A DNA stretch of 10,658 nucleotides from an uncultured Candidatus Nemicrothrix sp. (GCA_913046155.1 CAJWRY010000050.1:1-10658), one strand, 5' to 3'; positions 1 through 6,226 are shown, numbered from the stretch's first letter. The notes: generated by a model not told the origin, from the sequence alone. Translations and numbers: made by a program.

Positions 1-2
1 CA

Positions 3-1541
3 GGTCATGAAAGATTTTTAAAAAATATGCTGGCAGGTGTTGGAGCAGTTGATGGTTGCCTTTTCGTTGTTGATAGCACTGAGGGGTGGAAACCCCAATC
101 CGAAGAGCATCTTCGCATATTGAACCTACTAGGGGTAAGGAAAGGCTTAATTGCTCTCACCAAGATTTCTTTGGCAGATGATGACTTACGTGAAATTGTT
201 TCACTTGAAATCAAAGACCACTTAAAAGGCACATTTCTTGAGAGTGCACCAATTATTCCAGTCGACAGCATCACAGGAGTAGGTATTGATTCATTGACAA
301 CAGAATTAGAAAAAATGTTGGAGGATACTCCTGTAGCAAAAGATAATGACAGACCTCGTCTTTGGATTGACAGAGTATTTACAGTAAAGGGTGCAGGAAC
401 AGTCGTGACAGGAACTCTTACCGGTGGATCACTAAAAGTTGATGATGAAATTATTATCAATCCACAGAACTTTGTAACAAAAATCCGCTCTCTTCAGTCC
501 CACGATGAGCAAATTCCAAACATCGGACCAGGGTCCCGTATTGCTATTAACTTAGCTAATATCGATCATCGAAGCATCGGGAGAGGAAGTGTTATCACTA
601 ACCCAGAACAATGGTTCCTTACATCAACATTCGATGCTGAATTAAATGTACTTCCAAGTATTGAACATGAAGTCTCACGCCGTGGCGCTTATCTGGCATA
701 TATAGGGACAAAAGAAGAATTCGTAAAGGTTCGAGTACTCGGCGATGAAGTAATCCCTGCAGGAAGCAAAGGTTTGGTTCGTGTGTACATGGATGAGAAG
801 TTACCTCTGATGCTAGGCGATCGGCTTATCCTTAGAGAAAGCGGAAGAAATGAGACTATAGGCGGTGCGATAGTACTAGACCCCGATCCCATTCTGCGAG
901 CAGCAGAAGCAAAGCCTAATAGCTCAATAGAAAGAATAATCACCGAACATAAATGGATAACACCATCTCACCTTGAGGCATTAACTGGAGTGCGCAGACA
1001 GGAAGATGTACCTGGTTGGATTGTTGATCCGAACTGCCTTCAGGACATGATTGCTGATTTATCTCAAAGGCTACTAACTGCGGGGAATTTAGGTCTCGAT
1101 ATAACATCACTTGATCAATTCGAACGAGCTGCAATAGGACTACTTGAAGGAGTTTTGATTGAGGGTAAATACCTTCGGATGGAAGGGGCAGATAATTTGT
1201 CAGACCACCCTTATTTAGACCAATTGGAATCAAACCTTTTCAAACCACCAGATGCAGATAGCGTAGATCCAAGAGAATTACGAGAATTAGTGCGTCGCGA
1301 ATTAATTATTGAACAGAATGGGATTTTCTTTTCACAAAAAGCAGTTACAAGTGCGGCCAAAAGAATACGAGTATTACTGAAAAGAAATCCGGAAGGAGTA
1401 ACTGTTGGAGAGGTTCGCATAGCTTTAGATAGCACGAGAAAATATGTCCTTCCGCTTCTTAACCATCTAGATCAGATAGGTGCAACAGTTAGAAGAAATG
1501 ATGTTCGGCTAGCAGGGAAAAGATTAGACGAAATCATATGA
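3..1541 (+). CDS. selB: Selenocysteine-specific translation elongation factor SelB (5' end cut by window edge)
   Basis: SelB is a GTPase that brings selenocysteinyl-tRNA to the ribosome at UGA codons followed by a SECIS hairpin. The open frame enters from the window edge: the first codons read GHERFLKNMLAGVGAVDG, the end of the GTPase G3 motif (DxPGHE), so the ATG at 27 is internal and about 60-70 N-terminal residues with the P-loop are missing. An EF-Tu-like domain 2 follows (LWIDRVFTVKGAGTVVTGTL, near bases 360-420), then domain 3, then SelB-type winged helices. The last of these, with STRKYVLPLLNHLDQIG near bases 1430-1480, is characteristic of SelB rather than EF-Tu. Oddity: the G4 motif, normally N/TKxD, reads TKIS (bases 159-170), losing the aspartate that selects guanine. 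No selA, selD or tRNA-Sec is visible, so an active selenocysteine pathway cannot be shown from this window. deoD follows 56 bases later on the same strand. The stop is TGA. Confidence 0.9.
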   Translation, partial: GHERFLKNMLAGVGAVDGCLFVVDSTEGWKPQSEEHLRILNLLGVRKGLIALTKISLADDDLREIVSLEIKDHLKGTFLESAPIIPVDSITGVGIDSLTTELEKMLEDTPVAKDNDRPRLWIDRVFTVKGAGTVVTGTLTGGSLKVDDEIIINPQNFVTKIRSLQSHDEQIPNIGPGSRIAINLANIDHRSIGRGSVITNPEQWFLTSTFDAELNVLPSIEHEVSRRGAYLAYIGTKEEFVKVRVLGDEVIPAGSKGLVRVYMDEKLPLMLGDRLILRESGRNETIGGAIVLDPDPILRAAEAKPNSSIERIITEHKWITPSHLEALTGVRRQEDVPGWIVDPNCLQDMIADLSQRLLTAGNLGLDITSLDQFERAAIGLLEGVLIEGKYLRMEGADNLSDHPYLDQLESNLFKPPDADSVDPRELRELVRRELIIEQNGIFFSQKAVTSAAKRIRVLLKRNPEGVTVGEVRIALDSTRKYVLPLLNHLDQIGATVRRNDVRLAGKRLDEII

Positions 1542-1597
1542 CACTTGTTAACCATAACGCTAGGTTTGTAAATAAATAACCGAAGGTAAGGAGAACT

Positions 1598-2308
1598 ATG
1601 GAGTCTGGGCCAACACCTCATCTTGAAGGCGTTCGTGGTGATTATGCACCTACGGTTCTTCTACCTGGGGATCCAAAAAGAGCGAGGTTTATAGCTGAGA
1701 ATTATCTCACAAACGTTAAGTTGGTTAATTCTGTAAGAGGCGCTGAAGGATTTACGGGAGAATCCAATGGGATACCTGTTTCTGTTCAATCAGTTGGGAT
1801 GGGAATTCCTTCTGCACTGATTTACTATACAGAATTGATCAGATTTTTTGGGGTCAAAAAATTGATACGAGTTGGTAGTTGCGGAGGGTTAAATGAATCT
1901 GTTCGTTTGGGTGACCTTATATGTGCCTCCGCTGCTGGAACTGACTCTGCTGCAATTGAGAAGCTAAATGATGGCTTAACTCTTCCTTCGGTAGCGGATT
2001 GGGAATTGCTCTATTCGGCAGTAAATGTTGCAGATAATGCAGGAATATCAATGGCTGTAGGACCTGTTTTTACTAGCGATTTATTTTATGGTCCTGACCC
2101 TGAACTGTTTTCTAAGCTAACGAGGCATGGAATTCTTGGAGTTGAAATGGAAATAGCAGGTTTGTATGCACTCTCCAAGGCAGAGGGCGTACAGGCACTA
2201 GCTCTTGTAACTGTTAGCGATGACATAATTCGACAGGAAATAATGAGTTCTGCTGATAGAGAATCTACATTTGACGAGATGATTCAAGTTGCATTGGGGA
2301 TTATTTAG
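1598..2308 (+). CDS. deoD: Purine nucleoside phosphorylase, DeoD type
   Basis: This cytoplasmic enzyme cleaves purine (deoxy)ribonucleosides with phosphate to free base and (deoxy)ribose 1-phosphate for purine salvage. The 236-residue length matches the hexameric bacterial DeoD family (E. coli 239). Against E. coli DeoD, with an offset of +4, the active-site residues are all present: His8 (neighbour-subunit ribose contact), Gly24 and Arg28 in LLPGDPKRAR, Arg47 in NSVRGAEGFTG, Arg91 in IRVGSCGG (phosphate binding), Glu185 in GVEMEIAG (ribose), and the base-protonating Asp208 in TVSDDI with its partner Arg221. Asp at the 208 position favours a purine phosphorylase over uridine phosphorylase. 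The ATG is preceded by AAGGAG (1588-1593) with a 4-base spacer. It lies 56 bases after selB and may be co-transcribed; there is no functional link to selB. It converges on whiB. Confidence 0.93.
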   Translation: MESGPTPHLEGVRGDYAPTVLLPGDPKRARFIAENYLTNVKLVNSVRGAEGFTGESNGIPVSVQSVGMGIPSALIYYTELIRFFGVKKLIRVGSCGGLNESVRLGDLICASAAGTDSAAIEKLNDGLTLPSVADWELLYSAVNVADNAGISMAVGPVFTSDLFYGPDPELFSKLTRHGILGVEMEIAGLYALSKAEGVQALALVTVSDDIIRQEIMSSADRESTFDEMIQVALGII

Positions 2309-2327
2309 AGCTGAGATTGACTCAGTT
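2309..2327 (+). terminator. Possible weak hairpin terminator after deoD
   Basis: Just after the deoD stop, CTGAG-ATTGA-CTCAG forms a perfect 5-bp stem with a 5-base loop. An outer A-T and a G-T pair could extend it. No clear T tract follows, so intrinsic termination would be weak. Its place between two converging genes (deoD and whiB, 29 bases apart) is what makes it worth listing. Confidence 0.3.
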
Positions 2328-2337
2328 AACTGAACGA

Positions 2338-2598
2338 TTATTGAATTATTGGGTTTATCTGTCTTCGTTCTGTTTCGTTAAGCCCTCCCCAGATTCCATG
2401 TTGTTCGCCTATTCGGAGTGCGTAGTTTAAGCAATCATCTTTTACCGAACATGTCTGACAAATCAGCTTAGCCCGACGTTCACGCTCTCTTTTGTCAGAT
2501 TTTCTTTCAAAATGTGATGGAGGAAAGAAGATTTTTATCTGGGGACCGCGACAAGCAGCACGAACCTGCCATCTTTGATCATTCAAAACTACGCTCAT
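2338..2598 (-). CDS. WhiB-family iron-sulfur transcriptional regulator
   Basis: WhiB-like (Wbl) proteins are small actinobacterial regulators that hold a [4Fe-4S] cluster and usually act by binding region 4 of the primary sigma factor. The 86-residue product has the four cluster cysteines in canonical spacing, Cys16, Cys47, Cys50 and Cys56 (Cys-x30-Cys-x2-Cys-x5-Cys), and the family signature GIWGG at residues 68-72. A basic, arginine/lysine-rich stretch (residues 32-44) lies between Cys16 and Cys47. The protein ends soon after the G-I-W-G-G turn (ETERRQINPIIQ) without the long basic tail seen in some DNA-binding Wbl proteins, so which Wbl subclass it belongs to is unclear. The ATG has a purine-rich AAAGGGGG ribosome site four bases upstream. 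A candidate promoter and a perfect palindrome lie immediately upstream, suggesting separate regulation from the nfeD-like gene behind it. Confidence 0.93.
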   Translation of the reverse strand: MSVVLNDQRWQVRAACRGPQIKIFFPPSHFERKSDKRERERRAKLICQTCSVKDDCLNYALRIGEQHGIWGGLNETERRQINPIIQ

Positions 2599-2603
2599 GA
2601 TCC

Positions 2604-2615
2604 CCCTTTAAAGGG
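2604..2615. promoter_or_regulatory. Perfect 12-bp palindrome over the whiB ribosome-binding region
   Basis: CCCTTTAAAGGG is a perfect inverted repeat lying between the candidate whiB -10 box and its start codon, and one arm contains part of the purine-rich ribosome-binding site. It could be an operator or an RNA element masking the ribosome site. A perfect 12-mer palindrome is expected by chance a few times in 10 kb, so only its placement supports function. Confidence 0.35.
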
Positions 2616-2644
2616 AAACTAGTCAGAGTTTTTTCGCTGAGCAA
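2616..2644 (-). promoter_or_regulatory. Candidate whiB promoter
   Basis: On the minus strand, TTGCTC (2639-2644) and TAGTTT (2616-2621) are separated by exactly 17 bases, a -35/-10 arrangement with the actinobacterial TANNNT form of the -10. Transcription would start about 10 bases before the whiB ATG, leaving a very short leader consisting mostly of the ribosome site and palindrome. Confidence 0.4.
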
Positions 2645-2670
2645 GAAAAAAAGAGAAAATTGACACAATT
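2641..2670 (-). terminator. Possible T-tract terminator after the nfeD-like gene
   Basis: Read on the minus strand after the nfeD-like stop, AATTG-TGT-CAATT (2658-2670) is a 5-bp hairpin followed directly by a T-rich run that includes seven consecutive T (within 2641-2657). The stem is AT-rich and therefore weak, but the order stem then T tract is right for an intrinsic terminator separating this gene from whiB. Confidence 0.35.
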
Positions 2671-2696
2671 CAACTAGTACGGAAAGTGGCTTTAAC

Positions 2697-3872
2697 CTAT
2701 CGCCTATCTATTTGTGTTGTGGCAAACCTTCCTCTAATCATGATTGGCATTCCTCTTGCCATTAGCACTAGAACCCCAATAATGCCTACAGACATCGGTA
2801 TCCAAGACATTTCTACGTTTACTTCGTAATACAGAAAAATCGTTCCAATTGTGAACATTATTTGACCTATCAATGTCCAAACTCTTGGGACCACCGTTTG
2901 AATATCTATGGCAAAGGCAAGCATTGAAAAGATTATAAGTAACAAAGCCCATGGCCGGAATGGAAGAATCGTCAATCCATATGCGCTTAACGCTACCGAA
3001 ATGGCACCAATTACTCCAGCAATACCCACCCCTATTGAAAAGAATTCAAATAATAAGAGCGCTAAACCTGAAATAAGAAGCAGATAAGTTATAGGGGGAC
3101 TCGCAACGGTGTGCATTAATTGATCAATTAGATTTAAACGATTAATTTTCGTTTTTGTAAGAGGTGATAGTCGAGGACCATCATCTGTCTGGATTACTTC
3201 TGAAACAAAGCTATCGCGATTAACCAGAAAATCTCCAAGAGTGGGGTTTGCGCATCTAGCGAGTTGCTCCTTCTCGGTCAATGTTTTACCTAACTCATCA
3301 ATTTCTACACGATCACACTGAACGAGGTTAGCTTCAATAGCTTCATTCCATTGAAGAGTGCTACTTCGTAGAATTTTAATTTTTTCTTGGTAAGAACTAT
3401 TCAATTCCATGCTTGAGAAGACATATTCACCTGTTTTACCAATTGATGACCCTATAGATACTCCAAGCGAATCAGATAAAAGAGCTAATTGAGCGACTTT
3501 TCCCTGCGCAGTTGAACCAGAGGGGCCAACCCAAACTTCTATTGGGATTGAAGAATCCAAAAACGCTTGTCCTAGCGCTACTAGCCTTTGATTAGAAATT
3601 ACGGCTTGTTTTGAATTCATTTGCAAAATCAAAGCATTTGCTCCATTGTTTTGAGCATCAATAATTGAATTTTCAAGAGCTGAAGCAAGAACATCATCAA
3701 GTAAGCCGCTCACTTCAAATACCTCTACGTAACCAGGATTAAGTGATTCTTGATTTTCTTGCCCTTGGAGCTGCTGCGCCGAAAGAAGCGAATAACCTAA
3801 AATGAGTGTTATTAATAAGAAAATTTTTGAGCGCGAGGACTTCACAGTCTTAACAGAGGGGGTAAATCGCAT
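2697..3872 (-). CDS. NfeD-like membrane protein (ClpP-class protease fold, probably catalytically altered)
   Basis: NfeD proteins combine an extracytoplasmic ClpP/SppA-like protease domain with membrane helices and usually a C-terminal OB fold, often beside an SPFH/stomatin partner. Here residues 1-38 look like a signal peptide or anchor (SKIFLLITLILGYSLLSA). Residues 48-185 follow the protease domain: VEVFEVSGLLDD, ALILQMNSKQ, then VWVGPSGSTAQGKVAQLALL. Several hydrophobic segments span roughly 259-375. Aligning the GPxG...GSSIG block without gaps to canonical NfeD places Gly124 where the catalytic serine normally is, so it may not be a protease. The chain ends at GRFATTQIDRR, about where the soluble OB domain should begin; 391 residues is short for the long form. 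Two cysteines (186 and 207) sit in the exported region. No SPFH gene is visible. The ATG lies 9 bases after the STAS stop with no Shine-Dalgarno, so coupled or leaderless translation is likely. Confidence 0.72.
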   Translation of the reverse strand: MRFTPSVKTVKSSRSKIFLLITLILGYSLLSAQQLQGQENQESLNPGYVEVFEVSGLLDDVLASALENSIIDAQNNGANALILQMNSKQAVISNQRLVALGQAFLDSSIPIEVWVGPSGSTAQGKVAQLALLSDSLGVSIGSSIGKTGEYVFSSMELNSSYQEKIKILRSSTLQWNEAIEANLVQCDRVEIDELGKTLTEKEQLARCANPTLGDFLVNRDSFVSEVIQTDDGPRLSPLTKTKINRLNLIDQLMHTVASPPITYLLLISGLALLLFEFFSIGVGIAGVIGAISVALSAYGLTILPFRPWALLLIIFSMLAFAIDIQTVVPRVWTLIGQIMFTIGTIFLYYEVNVEMSWIPMSVGIIGVLVLMARGMPIMIRGRFATTQIDRR

Positions 3873-3881
3873 ATCTTTATC

Positions 3882-4229
3882 TTATATGTCTTGAGATTCC
3901 CCTAAGACATCAAGGGCTTCGTTAACTGACTCAGTGACAGTTACGATCTGATCAAAACCTGTCGTTTTCAGTAGGCCCAACAATGATTCTCTCTCGCACG
4001 AAACAACGATTTGGCCATTATTTTCCCCTGCTTTTCTAATACTCCCAATTAATGCGCCTAGACCTGCAGAATCCATGAATGGTACATCACTGAGATCAAT
4101 AAGTAGCTTTGATACTGTTGCTAATGAGCTCAAGGCATCTCTGAATTCATCAACGGTATAAGCGTCAATTTCTCCAGAAGGCCGACACATCGAGAAATCG
4201 GTATTACCTTCAATATTGATTTCTAACAT
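3882..4229 (-). CDS. STAS-domain anti-sigma-factor antagonist (SpoIIAA/RsbV-like)
   Basis: This 115-residue cytoplasmic protein is a single STAS domain. Family members bind an anti-sigma kinase (SpoIIAB/RsbW type) and free the sigma factor, and are switched off by phosphorylation of a conserved serine. The phosphosite loop VPFMDSAGLGAL is intact, with Ser54 as the predicted phosphorylated residue; the upstream IDLSDV strand and the C-terminal LLKTTGFDQIV helix are also typical. The start is well supported: AGAGGAG lies just upstream of the ATG. The cognate kinase, phosphatase and sigma factor are not in the window, so its specific pathway is unknown. The nfeD-like gene follows 9 bases later, so the two are probably one transcript. 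A SigF/SigB-like promoter match lies upstream. Confidence 0.9.
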   Translation of the reverse strand: MLEINIEGNTDFSMCRPSGEIDAYTVDEFRDALSSLATVSKLLIDLSDVPFMDSAGLGALIGSIRKAGENNGQIVVSCERESLLGLLKTTGFDQIVTVTESVNEALDVLGESQDI

Positions 4230-4294
4230 TGAGCTCCTCTCTTGAATGAGAAATATTGTTTGGTGGTAATACTAAAGCGCAAATTCGTTTTTGT

Positions 4295-4321
4295 ATAGCC
4301 GATTGATGACAATAAGAAACC
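4295..4321 (-). promoter_or_regulatory. SigF/SigB-like promoter candidate upstream of the STAS gene
   Basis: The minus strand reads GGTTT, 16 bases, then GGCTAT. The actinobacterial general-stress sigma factor consensus (SigF in mycobacteria, SigB in streptomycetes) is about GGTTT-N15-17-GGGTA, so the match is complete apart from one base in the -10 element. The overlapping TATACA could also serve as a housekeeping -10. It would give a leader of roughly 55-60 bases before the STAS start codon. Confidence 0.42.
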
Positions 4322-4361
4322 ATTCTTTGCGGTGTGAATAGAGTTGTAGGTTTTTGGACGA

Positions 4362-4367
4362 TAGTGT
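4362..4367 (+). promoter_or_regulatory. Candidate leaderless -10 element of the receiver-domain gene
   Basis: TAGTGT fits TANNNT and is followed by exactly six bases and then ATG, so transcription would start at or beside the start codon. The gene has no Shine-Dalgarno and an in-frame TAG at 4362 prevents a further upstream start. No good -35 element is visible. Confidence 0.35.
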
Positions 4368-4373
4368 TTAGCT

Positions 4374-4736
4374 ATGGATAAAGTTCTCCTTGCTACTGAC
4401 TCTGATGAAACCGCAGAAGAAACTTTTGCTGCTTTGCTAGGACCAGAAACTTCCGTTAGTCGAGTGACACGTGGTGAGGATGTCCGTGAAGTAGCCGCTG
4501 AATTAGAACCAGATCTTGTTATTTTAGATTTACAGATTGGCAACATGGGAGGCGTAGCTGCCAGCCTTGACCTAAGGCATGAAATTACTGCTGGAAGAAT
4601 CAAACCGTTAAAGATCATTTTATTGTTAGATCGAGAAGCTGATACTTGGATTGCCACTGAAGCTAAAGCAGATTGTGAGCTTGTAAAGCCACTTAATGCT
4701 TTGCATTTACGAAAACTAGCCAAGTCACTTCTCTAG
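4374..4736 (+). CDS. Stand-alone response-regulator receiver domain, partly degenerate
   Basis: The 120-residue protein is a CheY-like receiver domain with no output domain. The phosphoacceptor is Asp52 in LVILDLQIGNMGG and the conserved lysine is Lys105 in ELVKPLNA. Other key positions have changed: the paired acids that bind Mg2+ read Thr8-Asp9 instead of Asp-Asp, and the switch Thr/Ser after strand 4 is Leu85 (KIILLLDRE). This suggests weak or no canonical phosphorylation, and possibly a protein-interaction role. It is divergent from the STAS gene across 144 bases, so a link to that regulatory circuit is possible but unproven. No histidine kinase is adjacent. It ends 8 bases before the 3' end of the oppositely oriented tRNA-Pro. 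Confidence 0.8.
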   Translation: MDKVLLATDSDETAEETFAALLGPETSVSRVTRGEDVREVAAELEPDLVILDLQIGNMGGVAASLDLRHEITAGRIKPLKIILLLDREADTWIATEAKADCELVKPLNALHLRKLAKSLL

Positions 4737-4744
4737 ATTCCTAG

Positions 4745-4818
4745 TCGGGTAGGCGGGATTTGAACCCACGACCTCCTCGTCCCGAACGAGGCGCGCTACC
4801 AACCTGCGCCACTACCCG
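4745..4818 (-). tRNA. tRNA-Pro, anticodon CGG
   Basis: The minus strand folds as a full cloverleaf: acceptor CGGGTAG paired with CTACCCG, D stem GCGC/GCGC, anticodon stem CCTCG/CGAGG around the loop TTCGGGA (anticodon CGG), variable AGGTC, T stem GTGGG/CCCGC around TTCGAAT, and discriminator A. The C1-G72 pair with A73 is the prolyl-tRNA identity element. It closely resembles E. coli tRNA-Pro(CGG). The 3' CCA is not encoded and must be added after transcription. There is no sign of an integrated element at its 3' end. Confidence 0.97.
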
Positions 4819-4836
4819 TATTTCATGCCTCAGCGT

Positions 4837-4842
4837 ATTGTA
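4837..4842 (-). promoter_or_regulatory. Candidate -10 element of tRNA-Pro
   Basis: TACAAT on the minus strand matches the -10 consensus at five of six bases and would start transcription about 12 bases before the mature tRNA 5' end. No convincing -35 lies at the right distance. Confidence 0.35.
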
Positions 4843-4898
4843 AACATTAAAAACCATACGCACTATGTCTTAGATTCTATTAAGGGGTCAACGTATCT

Positions 4899-4933
4899 TT
4901 GACAGTCACAACATAGTCTTTTGTTAGCTATGT
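4899..4933 (+). promoter_or_regulatory. Promoter-like region with an inverted repeat before the MazG-like gene
   Basis: A perfect -35 hexamer TTGACA (4899-4904) is followed 17 bases later by a poor -10, TGTTAG (4922-4927). Overlapping this is the inverted repeat ACATAG (4911-4916), 11 bases, CTATGT (4928-4933); a further CTATGT occurs at 4863-4868. This may be a promoter with an operator-like site, but the -10 is weak. Confidence 0.32.
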
Positions 4934-4944
4934 GAAGGGTGTCT

Positions 4945-5196
4945 ATGCAAATTTCAGAATTTCAAAGTCATATAGAAGATGTTTACGGAGAAAAGGATCG
5001 AGAGCGCGGTATTGCAATGTCTGTCGCTTGGCTAGCAGAAGAAGTTGGAGAACTTGCTCAGGCAATTAGAAAAGGAACTCACGATCAACGAGTGCACGAA
5101 TTCGGAGATGTCATCGCATGGGTGTTTTCATTAGCAAATCAAGTTGGCGTTGACGTGGAAGAAGCACTTAATCGATATGTAACAAATCCACCGTAG
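4945..5196 (+). CDS. MazG-like nucleotide pyrophosphohydrolase
   Basis: Small all-alpha NTP pyrophosphohydrolases of the MazG family hydrolyse (non-canonical) nucleoside triphosphates to monophosphate and pyrophosphate using Mg2+ held by acidic residues. The signature is present: EEVGE at residues 32-36 and EFGD at 52-55 (EExxE...ExxD), on helices beginning at AWLAEE. A single copy of the domain makes up the whole 83-residue protein. A GTG at 4939 could start it two codons earlier, but AAGGG (4935-4939) overlaps that GTG and lies five bases before the ATG, so the ATG is preferred. The protein stops at NRYVTNPP; some homologues continue with a short cysteine-rich tail, which is absent here. 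Its substrate cannot be told from sequence. It converges on asd with only seven bases between stop codons. Confidence 0.85.
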   Translation: MQISEFQSHIEDVYGEKDRERGIAMSVAWLAEEVGELAQAIRKGTHDQRVHEFGDVIAWVFSLANQVGVDVEEALNRYVTNPP

Positions 5197-5206
5197 GAGT
5201 TTCCTA
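5194..5206. terminator. Small inverted repeat spanning two convergent stop codons
   Basis: TAGGA-GTT-TCCTA is a perfect 5-bp hairpin whose arms contain the TAG stop of the MazG-like gene and, on the other strand, the TAG stop of asd. It is symmetrical and could work in both directions, but it is short and has no T tract. Confidence 0.25.
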
Positions 5207-6220
5207 ACTTAGTAATTCCTCAGCTATTTGAATAGCATTTAATGCGGCACCTTTTCGCAAATTATCGCCTGAGAGAAATAAGTTGATTCCGTTTTCAAGA
5301 ACTGTATCTGGTCTGATCCGGCCTACGAATGTTGGGTCGACACCTGCAGATTTCAATGGTGTGGGAATATCATCAAGAACGACTGCTGGAACTTTGCTAA
5401 GTATTTCTTTCACTCTTTGTGCAGTAATGGGATTCTTAAACCCAGCTGTTATTGCCAATGAGTGCCCAGTATAAACTGGGACCCTGACACAAGTTGCTGT
5501 CACAGCGAGATTATCTATTTCAAGGATTTTTCTGCTTTCGTCTCGAAGTTTGCGTTCTTCGTTGGTTTCCTCTAATTCATCTTCAATTAAGGACCCGCAG
5601 AAGGGGACAACATTAAATGCTATTGGCTCTGGGAAACTATTTCCCGGAGGATATTTAATAGCCTGTCCATCGTGAGTTAGGTCTATAGCAATCTCGCCTG
5701 CCTCACGTACTTGTTCACTTAGCTCTTGAACTCCAGCTAATCCTGCACCTGAGGTTGCTTGATAGGTTGAAACTACAAGATCGCGCAGACCAGCTTCTAT
5801 ATGCAATGGTTTTAGGACTGGCATGGCCACCATAGTTGTGCAGTTTGGATTAGCAATAATATTCTTTGAAATATTCTTGATGGCATGAGCGTTGACCTCA
5901 GGAACTACCAGTGGGACGTCAGGGTCCATTCTCCATGCGGAAGAATTATCAATCACAACGGCCCCTGATGACGCAACTTTCGGGGCTAATTCCTTTGATA
6001 ATTGTCCGCCCGCAGAAAATAAAACAATGTCAAGGTTCTCCCATTTTGCTGTAGCAGCATCTTCCACAAGAATAGATTTTCCTTGAAATTCTATTTCTTT
6101 TCCTGCACTACGAGATGACGCAAAAAACCGAATTGATTTAATAGGAAAATTTCTTTGCGCGAGAATTTCACGCATTACTGTTCCGACTTGACCTGTCGCT
6201 CCAACTATTCCAATATTCAT
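5204..6220 (-). CDS. asd: Aspartate-semialdehyde dehydrogenase
   Basis: Asd reduces aspartyl 4-phosphate with NADPH to aspartate semialdehyde, the branch point to lysine, diaminopimelate, threonine and methionine. The 338-residue length is typical. The N-terminal nucleotide-binding loop is GIVGATGQVG (residues 4-13). The catalytic cysteine is Cys127 in NPNCTT, the substrate-binding arginine is probably Arg246 in CVRVPVYTGH, and the catalytic base is His253. STYQATSGAG (151-160) and SGDNLRKGAA (317-326) are family signatures. It lies 51 bases downstream of the SWIM gene in the same direction. The start lacks a well-spaced Shine-Dalgarno (AAGG sits one base from ATG) but has TACCCT six bases upstream, suggesting a leaderless promoter. 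In many actinobacteria asd directly follows lysC; here the SNF2 and SWIM genes separate them. Confidence 0.96.
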   Translation of the reverse strand: MNIGIVGATGQVGTVMREILAQRNFPIKSIRFFASSRSAGKEIEFQGKSILVEDAATAKWENLDIVLFSAGGQLSKELAPKVASSGAVVIDNSSAWRMDPDVPLVVPEVNAHAIKNISKNIIANPNCTTMVAMPVLKPLHIEAGLRDLVVSTYQATSGAGLAGVQELSEQVREAGEIAIDLTHDGQAIKYPPGNSFPEPIAFNVVPFCGSLIEDELEETNEERKLRDESRKILEIDNLAVTATCVRVPVYTGHSLAITAGFKNPITAQRVKEILSKVPAVVLDDIPTPLKSAGVDPTFVGRIRPDTVLENGINLFLSGDNLRKGAALNAIQIAEELLS

Positions 6221-6226
6221 ACCTTG

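Noticed and set aside
5..460. A 151-codon minus-strand open frame opposite selB.
   Set aside because: Low-complexity shadow frame under a strongly supported coding sequence.
1542..1597. A separate deoD promoter (TTGTTA with a TAAATA about 18 bases on).
   Set aside because: The -10 match is poor in AT-rich sequence; read-through from selB is equally likely.
4223..4723. A 166-codon minus-strand open frame opposite the receiver gene.
   Set aside because: It is serine-rich with no recognisable motif, overlaps two genes with clear family signatures, and looks like a shadow of the receiver gene.
4745..4818. tRNA-Pro as an attachment site for an integrated element.
   Set aside because: No integrase, no repeated tRNA 3' end and no foreign-looking genes nearby.
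4939..4941. GTG start for the MazG-like gene, two codons upstream of the ATG.
   Set aside because: The ribosome site AAGGG overlaps this GTG but is properly spaced for the ATG at 4945.
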